From assembly GCA_002794105.1 (NCBI GenBank), contig PHFL01000065.1, positions 1-64,000 of the forward strand: a stretch of 64,000 bases of DNA, in the 5' to 3' direction. Below, piece after piece: positions 1 through 8,164 of the stretch. The position numbers and the translations under genes are program-made. Under the pieces are notes generated by a model, which had not been told where the DNA came from, searched no databases, and saw only the letters and a list, made by a program, of their open reading frames with translations. This DNA is from Candidatus Thermochlorobacter aerophilus. GTDB lineage: Bacteria > Bacteroidota > Chlorobiia > Chlorobiales > Thermochlorobacteraceae. The stretch's first letter is position 1, and each line of letters starts with the position of its first letter.

Positions 1-2
1 CT

Positions 3-665
3 GTCGCCGATGAATTTTCAATCATTCAAGTCATCAGTCGCAATAGTTTAGACAATCCAATTTTTGCGCGTCGCGGCTCCGATGTTTCGCTTACTGCACA
101 AATTTCTGGCGGTCCTTTCCTTCCCGGAAGCGTCGATTTCTATAAGTTCATCTTCAAAAATCAATGGTTTACGCCGATTGTCGGCAACCTCGTCTTCATG
201 TTCAATAGCGAGTTTGGCTACCTTGGTCGCTTTAGCGAGAGTGATTTTGTCTTTCCACAAAATTTCTTCTTCATGGGCGGCAGTGGCATTTCCTTCATTC
301 CAACTATTCCCTTGCGTGGATACCTTGACCAAAGCATCGGCAATTTTGAACCCGGTCTGAACATCCCTACAGGCAATGTCTATACCAAATTTACTGCTGA
401 AATCCGTTATCCTATCTCACTCAATCCGCAAGCGACAGTATTTGCACTGCTGTTTGCAGAAGGTGGCAATGTCTGGCGTAGATTTGGCGATGTAAATTTG
501 GCTGACCTCAAACGCTCTGCGGGTATCGGCTTACGACTGTTCTTACCTATCATAGGTCTTGTGGGGCTCGACTATGGCTTTGGGTTCGACCCAGTGATTT
601 CACGCCCTGGACAGGCTAATCAAGGCTGGAACTTTATCTTTACCTTTGGACAGTTTGCACGCTAA
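3..665 (+). CDS. bamA: Outer-membrane assembly factor BamA/Omp85, C-terminal part (5' end outside window)
   Basis: The open frame enters at the left edge and stops at 665, giving the last ~220 residues. It begins with a stretch of the form SRNSLDNPIFARRGS, typical of the Omp85 barrel start (aligns to 'SRNSxDNPxFPxxGS'). A conserved lid-like segment follows (FFMGGSGISF, then PLRGY, the RGY/RGF loop of BamA), then strands such as KFTAEIRYPIS, and the protein ends in a beta-strand with terminal aromatic residues (NFIFTFGQFAR). BamA folds and inserts beta-barrel proteins in the outer membrane. The N-terminal POTRA domains lie outside, so a TamA-like or other Omp85 protein is the main alternative. 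Confidence 0.85.
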   Translation, partial: VADEFSIIQVISRNSLDNPIFARRGSDVSLTAQISGGPFLPGSVDFYKFIFKNQWFTPIVGNLVFMFNSEFGYLGRFSESDFVFPQNFFFMGGSGISFIPTIPLRGYLDQSIGNFEPGLNIPTGNVYTKFTAEIRYPISLNPQATVFALLFAEGGNVWRRFGDVNLADLKRSAGIGLRLFLPIIGLVGLDYGFGFDPVISRPGQANQGWNFIFTFGQFAR

Positions 666-774
666 AAGAGCATCAATACGGACTGTTCTAATGTCACAAT
701 ACGGTAAAACGGGTTGCGCATCATACTACTTTTGCTAATGGGCGCACTAACTTTTTGCATCCAAATCCAGCATT

Positions 775-1794
775 ATGACCAAACGTCTTCTTAGCGGCAT
801 GCGCCCGACAGGCAAGTTACATTTAGGACACTACACTGGCGCTTTAGAAAATTGGGTTGCGCTCCAGAATGAATCCTTGCCCAACGGCGAGCGAGCTTAC
901 CAGAGTTTTCACCTCATTGCCGATTATCATTCGCTTACGACCAATCTGGATACCTCGCAGCTCTACGCCAATTCAATTGAAATGGTCATTGATTGGCTGG
1001 CTGCTGGCATCAATCCTGAGCTTAGCCCCATATTTCGTCAGTCGCAGGTTAAAGAGCATACTGAACTGTTTCTGATTTTCTCAATGCTGATTACGACCTC
1101 TCGCTTGGAGCGGAATCCATCTCTCAAAGAACAAGTGCGGGACTTGGCACTTGATACTGTGACTTACGGTCACTTAGGCTATCCTGTCTTGCAAGCCGCT
1201 GACATTTTGCTCTACAAAGGTGAGGTGGTGCCCGTCGGCGAAGACCAATTGCCACACATTGAAATCACTCGCGAAATCGCACGACGGTTTAATCAGCAGT
1301 ATCCCAAGCCAAATGGTCAAGCTGTGTTTCCTGAACCTGAAGGTAGGCTGACGAAATTTGCTCGCCTTGTCGGGCTTGATGGTAAAGCTAAAATGTCTAA
1401 ATCACTAGGCAATACGATTCTGCTCTCTGACTCGCCGGAAGAGGTCATGGCAAAAGTGCGCCTTGCTGTAACAGACCCACAAAAAGTGCGCAAGCATGAC
1501 CCTGGCAATCCTGACATTTGCACGGTGTTTAGCTATCACAAAAAATTCACGCCGGAGGCGCAACAAGCTGAAATTGACCGCGATTGCCGCAGTGGGGCGC
1601 TGGGTTGCGTGGAGTGCAAAAAAATTTGTGCCAGCCATATCTCACAATTTCTCGCTCCAATTTTGGAACGTCGTCAGGAATTTGCTGCAAAGCCAGAAAC
1701 CGTGCATGAAATTCTTCTTGCTGGCGAGGCGCGTGCGCGTGCAGTTGCTTGCGAAACGATGCAAGAAGTCCGTGAGGCTATGAAACTAGGATAG
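775..1794 (+). CDS. trpS: Tryptophanyl-tRNA synthetase, probable [4Fe-4S] type
   Basis: A 339-residue class I aminoacyl-tRNA synthetase that charges tRNA-Trp. The HIGH motif appears as HLGH near residue 16, inside MRPTGKLHLGHYTGAL, and the KMSKS loop as KAKMSKSLGN near residue 205. The C-terminal third has a cysteine cluster: one Cys in DICTV, then 21 residues later a C-x6-C-x2-C run (DRDC, ALGC, VEC) and one more Cys after KKI. This closely resembles the cluster ligands of the Fe-S TrpRS known from Thermotoga maritima. ATG start with no clear ribosome binding site. It probably stands alone behind bamA, with a hairpin just downstream. Confidence 0.95.
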   Translation: MTKRLLSGMRPTGKLHLGHYTGALENWVALQNESLPNGERAYQSFHLIADYHSLTTNLDTSQLYANSIEMVIDWLAAGINPELSPIFRQSQVKEHTELFLIFSMLITTSRLERNPSLKEQVRDLALDTVTYGHLGYPVLQAADILLYKGEVVPVGEDQLPHIEITREIARRFNQQYPKPNGQAVFPEPEGRLTKFARLVGLDGKAKMSKSLGNTILLSDSPEEVMAKVRLAVTDPQKVRKHDPGNPDICTVFSYHKKFTPEAQQAEIDRDCRSGALGCVECKKICASHISQFLAPILERRQEFAAKPETVHEILLAGEARARAVACETMQEVREAMKLG

Positions 1795-1801
1795 AAAAAA
1801 T

Positions 1802-1830
1802 AAGGTCGCCGACTTGGGGTCGGCGACCTT
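1802..1830. terminator. Strong hairpin between convergent genes trpS and the metallophosphoesterase
   Basis: A perfect 12-bp stem (1802-1813 with 1819-1830, loop 1814-1818). An A-run directly upstream on the plus strand becomes a T-run on the minus strand, so the classic terminator shape fits best for minus-strand transcripts leaving the 1974-3329 gene. It can also stop trpS transcripts. Confidence 0.75.
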
Positions 1831-1844
1831 TAAGGAGGTGCTCT

Positions 1845-1958
1845 ATGAAAAGCCTTGCAGAAACCATAAACTGCAGGGCACTTACATCTAACGAAAGTGC
1901 CTATAAAAAAGTTTTACCCTATCACATTCTTTTTTGTGTTTTGGCGCATACGGTATGA
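1845..1958 (+). CDS. Possible 37-residue small protein with strong Shine-Dalgarno
   Basis: An ATG at 1845 follows AAGGAGGTG (1833-1840) at good spacing, the best ribosome binding site in this part of the window. The frame stays open for 37 codons to TGA at 1956-1958. The product starts MKSLAETINCRAL and has a mildly hydrophobic end. It lies just behind the hairpin of trpS, and there is no homology I recognise. It could also be a chance reading frame. Confidence 0.25.
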   Translation: MKSLAETINCRALTSNESAYKKVLPYHILFCVLAHTV

Positions 1959-1973
1959 CACGGCTCACATTCC

Positions 1974-3329
1974 CTACAAATCCGTCAGCGTGATGACAGC
2001 AATCTCAGGCGACACGGTGCGAATGGGGGTAGCTGAAAAGCCCACGCCTAGGTTAACGTACAGTTTCTGGCGACCACCTTCACCCTCTTCGTATAGCCCA
2101 CGCGGATACTTGTAGAACAAATCTATCGGATAGATTTCCACGCCTGCTAAGTCCAAAGAAATCTGACCGCCATGCGTATGACCAGCTAACATCAAATCAA
2201 TTCCAGCGGCTTTGGCGATGGTGAAATAGTCAGGGTAGTGGCATAGCAGCAGGTTGAACCCTTCAGGGTCTGCCTGTTTGAGCGCCTTCTCCAACAAATT
2301 CGGATTTGAGCGCGTAAAGTCAATGCCGATGACATTCAGCTTATCCCCACCGATTTTGAGCACGACGGTCTCATTGCGTAGCAGGCGCTCTCCATGTGCC
2401 TGCATAGGTTCTGTGAAATACTCAAGTCCTACCCATTCATCATGATTACCAGCGCAGGCAAAGGTGCCGAATGTCGACTTGAGGCGCCGAAACCCTTTGA
2501 CAAACGGCGCAATTTCATCTTTTTGAGTGGCAACAAAATCACCCGTGAGCGCCACAAGGTCAGGATAACATGCATTAATGACTTCAGTAATTTCCTCCAT
2601 GTTGCGCTGCGTCATGTAAGGACCGGAATGAATATCGCTAACCTGCACAATTTTCAAGCCGCGTAGTGAAGCAGGCAAATTGGGAAAACGCAGTGTCATG
2701 CGATGGATGATAAAATCCGTGCGATTGTTGATGATGCTGTAGCCTGTAATCACGCTGGGTGCTGCAAACCCCAGTGACAACGGCGCTACTTTTTTCAAAA
2801 ACTCTCGCCGTGAGCGGTGAATTGCGTTGGCATGATGGTCTTGCTTTGCTTCCAACGCAAGTGCTTCACTTGCATGGTCATGCTCTATCACCGGCGCCTT
2901 ATGAGCGTGCGTCTTGAAACGTTGGGCGATTTTCTTTGCAAGAGCAGATATGCTTCGGAAGAGCATCACTGCTGCGTCTGCAGGCACAAAAGTGGCAAAG
3001 GCAAGAAGTAGCCAGAGAATCCATGCGCTACCAACAAGAAAGACTGCTTGAGTGAGCAGGGAACCGCGCAGTGTTTCCATACGGTTGAGTGCAAAGCCAA
3101 GCGTAGGTAGCGCCATGAGAAGCGCAATGATACTTGCTGCTATACGCTTGCTTCGTTTCAAGTTTTGAGGGTGGAAATGCTCCAACAATTGAGCTGCTTT
3201 GCGATAAATGTAAAATCCCGCTGCAAGGTGTAAGCTGAGATACAGCAGAAACGACAGAACCGTAAATTTTGGCATAGCTGTTTTTTGTATGCAATGCGAA
3301 TCGGCGGATGCCTTGCTAGTGTTCGGCAC
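1974..3329 (-). CDS. Membrane-anchored calcineurin-like metallophosphoesterase (YaeI/YkoQ type)
   Basis: 451 residues from a GTG start at 3329. An ATG at 3275 (MPKFTVLSF) would give 433 residues and a cleaner membrane start. The N-terminal ~150 residues hold three hydrophobic helices. A basic loop ends in a twin-arginine-like SRREFLKK followed by a fourth hydrophobic stretch. The C-terminal half has the complete two-metal phosphoesterase set: VSDIHSG, LTGDFV, AGNHDE, LCHYPD and AGHTHGGQ. The family removes phosphate from lipid or nucleotide substrates; YaeI-like enzymes act at the membrane. It follows the recQ-family gene by 14 bp, so it is probably the last gene of that operon. Confidence 0.88.
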   Translation of the reverse strand: MPNTSKASADSHCIQKTAMPKFTVLSFLLYLSLHLAAGFYIYRKAAQLLEHFHPQNLKRSKRIAASIIALLMALPTLGFALNRMETLRGSLLTQAVFLVGSAWILWLLLAFATFVPADAAVMLFRSISALAKKIAQRFKTHAHKAPVIEHDHASEALALEAKQDHHANAIHRSRREFLKKVAPLSLGFAAPSVITGYSIINNRTDFIIHRMTLRFPNLPASLRGLKIVQVSDIHSGPYMTQRNMEEITEVINACYPDLVALTGDFVATQKDEIAPFVKGFRRLKSTFGTFACAGNHDEWVGLEYFTEPMQAHGERLLRNETVVLKIGGDKLNVIGIDFTRSNPNLLEKALKQADPEGFNLLLCHYPDYFTIAKAAGIDLMLAGHTHGGQISLDLAGVEIYPIDLFYKYPRGLYEEGEGGRQKLYVNLGVGFSATPIRTVSPEIAVITLTDL

Positions 3330-3343
3330 TGGTAACCTGATTG

Positions 3344-5179
3344 TTACACTGTGCGTTCCTCATGCGAGTCCGCTCGCTGATGCCGCCCCAAGCAATTGTC
3401 ACAGATGCCGCATTTTTCTGTGTAACGTGCTTCGCCAAAGTAGTCCAAGATAAAATTACGACGGCATAGCTTGTAGTGTAAGTAGCGTTCCATGGCACGG
3501 AAGCGCTTAAGTGTAACTTCGGCTCGACGTGCCAGCAGGTTCCAATCTATTGGGAGCTTCTTGGGTAAAAGATGTGCAGCCAGCATGGTCAGCGATAGCC
3601 ATTCTTTTGACGCAAATCTGATAATGCCACGCTCGTGAAGCGCTCTGAAGGTTTGCAATGCCTCTGATGCCGATACACCAGCTTTCTCTGAAAACGCATT
3701 CAGCGAAAACATAACCTCACGACTGAAACATTCGCTGCCGAATGAGCGGAGCATTTGCTCCAGAATTCTTTTCTCGGCAGGCTGCGTGGCTTGCTGAAGT
3801 AGCATGTTGAACTCGCTTCGGCTCACCTCTACTTTCATGGTTTCGCTTGTAGCTTCACCCGAGTGATTATGCACGAGATTATGGCGTTCTAACAGTTCAA
3901 GTATTGCCTCGACTTTGAGACGGTTAAACTGCTTGCCATATTTTTCATAGAGTTGCTCCAAGAGTGCTTCTTGCGCGATTTCAATGTGTGTGCCTAATGC
4001 GCGTAGCTCTCTGAAGAATATCTCCACATCGGCACGCGAGAGCAAACTATTTTCCAAAAAGTATCGGCGGCGCTCAAGGTCGCTCTTGGAGAAGAGTAGC
4101 ACGGCAAATGCCTTTTTTCCATCACGACCAGCTCGCCCTGCCTCTTGGTAATAGGCTTCAAGGGTATCGGGCGGCTCAAGATGCACTACAACACGCACAT
4201 CGGGCTTGTTGATGCCCATACCGAATGCACTTGTAGCACATATTACTCGATAGTGATTTTTGAAATACGCTTCTTGAATGCGGTTTCGCTCTGCATCGTG
4301 CATTCCAGCGTGATAGTATGCCGCTGAAATGCCGTGATGGATGAGAAATTTAGCCGTCTCCTCCGCCAATTGTCGGCTCATGGTATAGACCATAGCGGCA
4401 CCGCTGACCTTGTGCAAAATCTCCAACAGTTTTTGGCGCTTATTTTCCAGTTGGAAGACCGACAAGCTCAAATTGGGTCGCTCAAAGCCACCGATGTAGA
4501 GATAGGGCTGTTGCAGGTCAAGATAGGTTTTGATGTCCTCGAGCACTTCTTCGGTTGCCGTTGCCGTCAGGGCCAGCATGGTAGGACGCTTAGGCAAGCC
4601 AAGTTGAGCAATGCCTGTGGCAATTTTTTGATAGCTTGGTCGAAAGTCGTATCCCCATTCAGAAATGCAGTGAGCTTCATCGACAGCGACCAGAGAAATC
4701 TCGGCACCATAAGCAGCTTGGATGAATGATGGACTATGCAAGCGTTCTGGTGCTACAAAAAGCAGTTTGAGTGATTTTTGACGCAGTTCAAGAAAAATTT
4801 TTTGTGCGGCGCCCGGACTGGTTTGGCTGTTTAATGCAGCGGCTGGCACACCTCGTGCTTTGAGGGCATCGACTTGGTCTTTCATGAGCGCAATAAGCGG
4901 CGAAATGACGAGTGTCGTGCCCGGTAGCATCAGCGCAGGCACTTGGTAGCAGAGCGACTTACCTTGACCCGTTGGCATTACTCCCAGCGTATCGCGCCCA
5001 CTAAGCAAGCTTAGAATGACACTTTCCTGCCCACCACGAAATGCTTCGTAGCCAAAGACGTTTCTGAGTATGGCTAAAGCTTTTGCGGCAAGCGTCGCCT
5101 GCATGGGTTCTGACGAGGGTACTGTGCATTTTTCCCGTGCAGAAGACGGCTTTAGCTGTGCATTGGCAGCGTTGCTCAT
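3344..5179 (-). CDS. recQ: RecQ-family ATP-dependent DNA helicase
   Basis: 611 residues. The helicase core has Walker A MPTGQGKS (~residue 69), motif II VDEAH, motif III ALTATAT, and motif VI features FGMGINKPDVR and QEAGRAGRDGK. A four-Cys zinc site (CRRNFILDYFGE ... CGICDNC) sits at the extreme C-terminus, with ~150 residues of helical sequence between it and the helicase core. E. coli RecQ places zinc directly after helicase domain 2 and adds an HRDC domain, which I cannot see here, so this is the RecQ-like variant common in Bacteroidota and relatives. Its start codon overlaps the stop of the upstream histidine kinase (5176-5179), showing translational coupling. Confidence 0.93.
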   Translation of the reverse strand: MSNAANAQLKPSSAREKCTVPSSEPMQATLAAKALAILRNVFGYEAFRGGQESVILSLLSGRDTLGVMPTGQGKSLCYQVPALMLPGTTLVISPLIALMKDQVDALKARGVPAAALNSQTSPGAAQKIFLELRQKSLKLLFVAPERLHSPSFIQAAYGAEISLVAVDEAHCISEWGYDFRPSYQKIATGIAQLGLPKRPTMLALTATATEEVLEDIKTYLDLQQPYLYIGGFERPNLSLSVFQLENKRQKLLEILHKVSGAAMVYTMSRQLAEETAKFLIHHGISAAYYHAGMHDAERNRIQEAYFKNHYRVICATSAFGMGINKPDVRVVVHLEPPDTLEAYYQEAGRAGRDGKKAFAVLLFSKSDLERRRYFLENSLLSRADVEIFFRELRALGTHIEIAQEALLEQLYEKYGKQFNRLKVEAILELLERHNLVHNHSGEATSETMKVEVSRSEFNMLLQQATQPAEKRILEQMLRSFGSECFSREVMFSLNAFSEKAGVSASEALQTFRALHERGIIRFASKEWLSLTMLAAHLLPKKLPIDWNLLARRAEVTLKRFRAMERYLHYKLCRRNFILDYFGEARYTEKCGICDNCLGRHQRADSHEERTV

Positions 5180-6687
5180 GCTTGCACGACTTCGGTGATG
5201 GGCGAAGTTTCGTAGCTAGTCTTGAATGTCAAGGGCAATTTGACCGAGACGACAGCGCCTCCTTCTGGCGCATTGCTCACATCAATTCGCCCGCCATGTT
5301 CATTGATAATCTTGTAGCAAATGGCAAGTCCCAAGCCAGTGCCGTTGGGTTTTGTCGTGAAAAATGGGTCAAAAATTTTAGTTAGGATGTCTTCTGGCAC
5401 GCCCGGACCAGTATCCTGAAATTGGATTTCTAAGCATCCGACTTCCTCTTTGCCCTGCTTGAATGCACTGGGTTTGACCGAGAGAAACAGTTGCCGTCTT
5501 TGAAGCTCTTTGGCTGACATGGCTTCTATAGCATTGAGCATGATGTTGAGAAAGACCTGACGAATTTGTTCAGGGTCGATGCGCAAGGTTGGCAAGTCTT
5601 CGGCATAGTCGCGCACAACCTCAATGCCGCTGCGCTTGAAGTTTTCAGAAAGTAATGCGATGACTGATTCCAAAATGTCGGGGATAGAGCTGCGAATGAT
5701 TCTCGGGCGTCGGTGACGGGCAAAGGCAAATGTGCTTTCGATGAAATTGTTGATGCGGTCGACTTCCTGCAAGATGCGCTTAAGATATTGATACGGTTCA
5801 GTGTTTTCATCCATGTCAATCAAGACGGCTTGCACCATGGATTTGATGCCTGCTAGTGGGTTTTTTACTTCGTGCGAAATGGCAGCGGCGATTTCACCAA
5901 GGGTTTGCATTTTTTCGGCTTTTTCAGCTTGCTGGCGGCGACGGCGAACTTCTGTGATGTCTTTGAGAATCATCACAGCACCATCGAGCTCGCCATTCTC
6001 TTTGACGCGTGGCGAAATGGAATAGCCAATGGTCTTCATTTGTTCGCCATGTTGGATGAGCATTTCACTTCTGAAGCTATACCCAGATAGAATTTTTTCG
6101 CGCTCTTCGACCGAAATGCTAAAAAGTAGAGACACATCCTTGCCACAGGCACTTTGCTCACTGATGCTGATGATTTCTTCTGCCGCTGGATTTAGTGCCA
6201 TGATACGCAGCAGCCTATCCATTACAATGATAGGTTGTGGCAATTGGTAGATGGAGTTGGTCTGTGCAGGTGCAGTAATGGAAGGAAATGGAGTAGTTAG
6301 GGCATAATGCTGAAGAAGCATTTTCTGCCGTTGTCGTAGCGCTCGATGCACGGAGTCAGCCGCTTCGATGCTGTTGCGTGTCACATCATTTGAGTATAGC
6401 AACACATCGCTTGCCCCTGCACGAAAACTTTTGACCACTAAATCTATGCTTGGCGTTGACACAAAGCTAACGATAGGCGTCGTCCAAAGCTTTTCTCTCA
6501 ATTGCCTAATCATCTCTAGGTCACTTTCTTCATTGAGCACCTCAATGTAAATGATGTCTGTGCCGAACTCAATTGCATCGACAAAGTCAGGCGTATAGAG
6601 TTCGGTCTTCATGGACTGCAAGTTAAGAACTCGCATCAAGAAAGCTGTGCGTACAGAAGGATAGGCTACAATCGCCACCTTTGGCAT
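5176..6687 (-). CDS. NtrB-like PAS sensor histidine kinase with degenerate N-terminal receiver domain
   Basis: 503 residues, cytosolic. Residues 1-~120 look like a response-regulator fold that has lost its chemistry: no acidic pair after strand 1, Glu (YIEV) where the phospho-acceptor Asp should be, and no Lys after strand 5. A PAS domain follows (~150-260, starting [13 protein letters not shown]). The HisKA box contains [12 protein letters not shown] with the phospho-His, then the ATPase N-box [11 protein letters not shown]1 DTGPGVP and G2 GTGLGLAI. The best comparison is to NtrB/AtoS-type kinases. No partner regulator is adjacent, and recQ follows with a 4-bp overlap. The signal sensed is unknown. 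Confidence 0.88.
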   Translation of the reverse strand: MPKVAIVAYPSVRTAFLMRVLNLQSMKTELYTPDFVDAIEFGTDIIYIEVLNEESDLEMIRQLREKLWTTPIVSFVSTPSIDLVVKSFRAGASDVLLYSNDVTRNSIEAADSVHRALRQRQKMLLQHYALTTPFPSITAPAQTNSIYQLPQPIIVMDRLLRIMALNPAAEEIISISEQSACGKDVSLLFSISVEEREKILSGYSFRSEMLIQHGEQMKTIGYSISPRVKENGELDGAVMILKDITEVRRRRQQAEKAEKMQTLGEIAAAISHEVKNPLAGIKSMVQAVLIDMDENTEPYQYLKRILQEVDRINNFIESTFAFARHRRPRIIRSSIPDILESVIALLSENFKRSGIEVVRDYAEDLPTLRIDPEQIRQVFLNIMLNAIEAMSAKELQRRQLFLSVKPSAFKQGKEEVGCLEIQFQDTGPGVPEDILTKIFDPFFTTKPNGTGLGLAICYKIINEHGGRIDVSNAPEGGAVVSVKLPLTFKTSYETSPITEVVQA

Positions 6688-6773
6688 AGTTTCATCACCG
6701 ATTGAGTCTTTTCAAAAAGCTAACTTAAGATACGCTCTCGCTTCAGCATAGCCACATCTTGTGCGCAGTGATG

Positions 6774-7634
6774 TCATAGACTCATGGCTTTAACAGCACA
6801 TCCAATGGCTTTGAGATATTTTTCAGGCTCTGTGATTTGTGCATCCAACACAAAGTTCTTAGGTAATGTGGCTCTTGTAACTGGCACTTTTACCGCATTT
6901 TGGATAAAGGAAATCACATCATCAGTTATGGCGCTGCCAATCAAGCTAATTGAGCTTGGTGCAGGTAACTTACGAAGAGCAGTGAGCGCAAAATATGCAG
7001 CGTCAGTTTCTGCTTCCAGTGTCCAGTAGTTTAGTGTCTCGATATTGGGTATAGACGAGGAGCTGAGGGCAAGATAGTTGGGTTCAATTTCCAAGAGCAC
7101 CATGCGCTTGTTGGTATGGCTTTGCAAGTAATGCATGGCAATATGCCCAATGTCAATGAGATTGATTTCTTTACGCAATGGTAGCAACAGCATCCTTAGG
7201 CGTGTCAGGTACCGCCGTGGCAGAAACACCAAAACATAATGTTCATACTTACCGTTTAGTGCGCTACTGACTTGCACAGCTTGCCAGATGTAGTCGTTGG
7301 GCTGACGCAAAAACAGCGCCGCTTCAGCTTGGCACTCTTCTTCGAAGAGAGCTTCTGGCAAATTTTTCTCCACTTGTATTTTTAGAAACTTTGCACCAGT
7401 CAAATTTAGGCAGACAGCCACTTTTTGAGGGGTAAGCTGCAAAATTGCCTTGCTTAATTTCTGTGTTACTTCAGAGACCAACTTTGGATAGCCCTTGTCC
7501 AGTAGGTCGCTGTAAAGGTCGGCATTGAAGAGTAGCTCATCACAGCACTGCACATAATACCATCCTGTCTCTCCACGATTAACATGTGCTAGGCGAACAG
7601 AGGTCCTTTCTATCGAGATACCAATTTGGGACAT
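6774..7634 (-). CDS. PilM-like actin-fold protein
   Basis: 286 residues with the order of strands expected for the ASKHA/PilM family: IGISIERTSVRLAHV at the N-terminus, AVCLNLTGAKFLKIQ, EECQAEAALFL (like the 'E...A...' helix of PilM), and VLLEIEPNYLALSS before the second half. The first phosphate motif of PilM (DIGTSSIK) is changed to SIERTSVR, so nucleotide binding may be weakened. PilM normally sits on the cytosolic side of type IV pilus or type II secretion machines with PilN/O/P. None of those are here, but a ComEA-like gene ends 12 bp upstream. Function is inferred from fold only. Confidence 0.55.
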   Translation of the reverse strand: MSQIGISIERTSVRLAHVNRGETGWYYVQCCDELLFNADLYSDLLDKGYPKLVSEVTQKLSKAILQLTPQKVAVCLNLTGAKFLKIQVEKNLPEALFEEECQAEAALFLRQPNDYIWQAVQVSSALNGKYEHYVLVFLPRRYLTRLRMLLLPLRKEINLIDIGHIAMHYLQSHTNKRMVLLEIEPNYLALSSSSIPNIETLNYWTLEAETDAAYFALTALRKLPAPSSISLIGSAITDDVISFIQNAVKVPVTRATLPKNFVLDAQITEPEKYLKAIGCAVKAMSL

Positions 7635-7646
7635 GGTTGATTTGGA

Positions 7647-8096
7647 TTACTCCACTGTAAGATAGGCTTTGAGCACTGATAATCGTTCCGGTGTGATGCC
7701 TTTGACTTCTAATAGTTCATCAAGAGAACGGAGTCTGCCACCTTTATAGTTGCGAAAGCGAATGAGGCGGTCTGCTAACACTGTTCCGATTTCAGGGAGC
7801 GCTTCAAGCTGCTCTACCGTTGCGATATTAAAATTGAGCTTTCGTGTTGGTTCAGGTTTCTGAAACTCTGCAAGGCTTTGTTCATAGCGCTGTTCTTCTG
7901 CTGCAAGCAGGCTATCGGATTCTGCGCCTATGAAAAGTTCAGCCTGTGCCTTTTCTATGAGCTCGCTCCGCTCGCGGTAGCCCGCTATGAGCTTGAGTGC
8001 TACCCCTGCTAAGAAAAACAGCAGAAGGCAACACAACACGGCGACTTCGGCACGCAACAATCCTAAGCGAGTGGAGAGTTGATTGAGCCAATTCAT
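7647..8096 (-). CDS. Membrane-anchored helix-hairpin-helix protein (ComEA-like)
   Basis: 149 residues from ATG 8096; an in-frame TTG at 8129 would add 11 residues. One transmembrane helix occupies about residues 15-38, followed by a charged linker. The C-terminal ~60 residues are a double helix-hairpin-helix of the ComEA kind: NIATVEQLEALPEIGTVLADRLI and then LDELLEVKGITPERL. ComEA proteins bind double-stranded DNA outside the inner membrane during uptake. Here the protein lies between an aminopeptidase gene and a PilM-like gene, which hints at DNA uptake or a pilus link, but no comEC or pilin is in the window. Confidence 0.75.
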   Translation of the reverse strand: MNWLNQLSTRLGLLRAEVAVLCCLLLFFLAGVALKLIAGYRERSELIEKAQAELFIGAESDSLLAAEEQRYEQSLAEFQKPEPTRKLNFNIATVEQLEALPEIGTVLADRLIRFRNYKGGRLRSLDELLEVKGITPERLSVLKAYLTVE

Positions 8097-8164
8097 TTGC
8101 GCAGAATAAAGTGGTCGTAAATATCGCAAAAATCTGCAGGGTGGGCAAAAATAATTGCTCCTGT

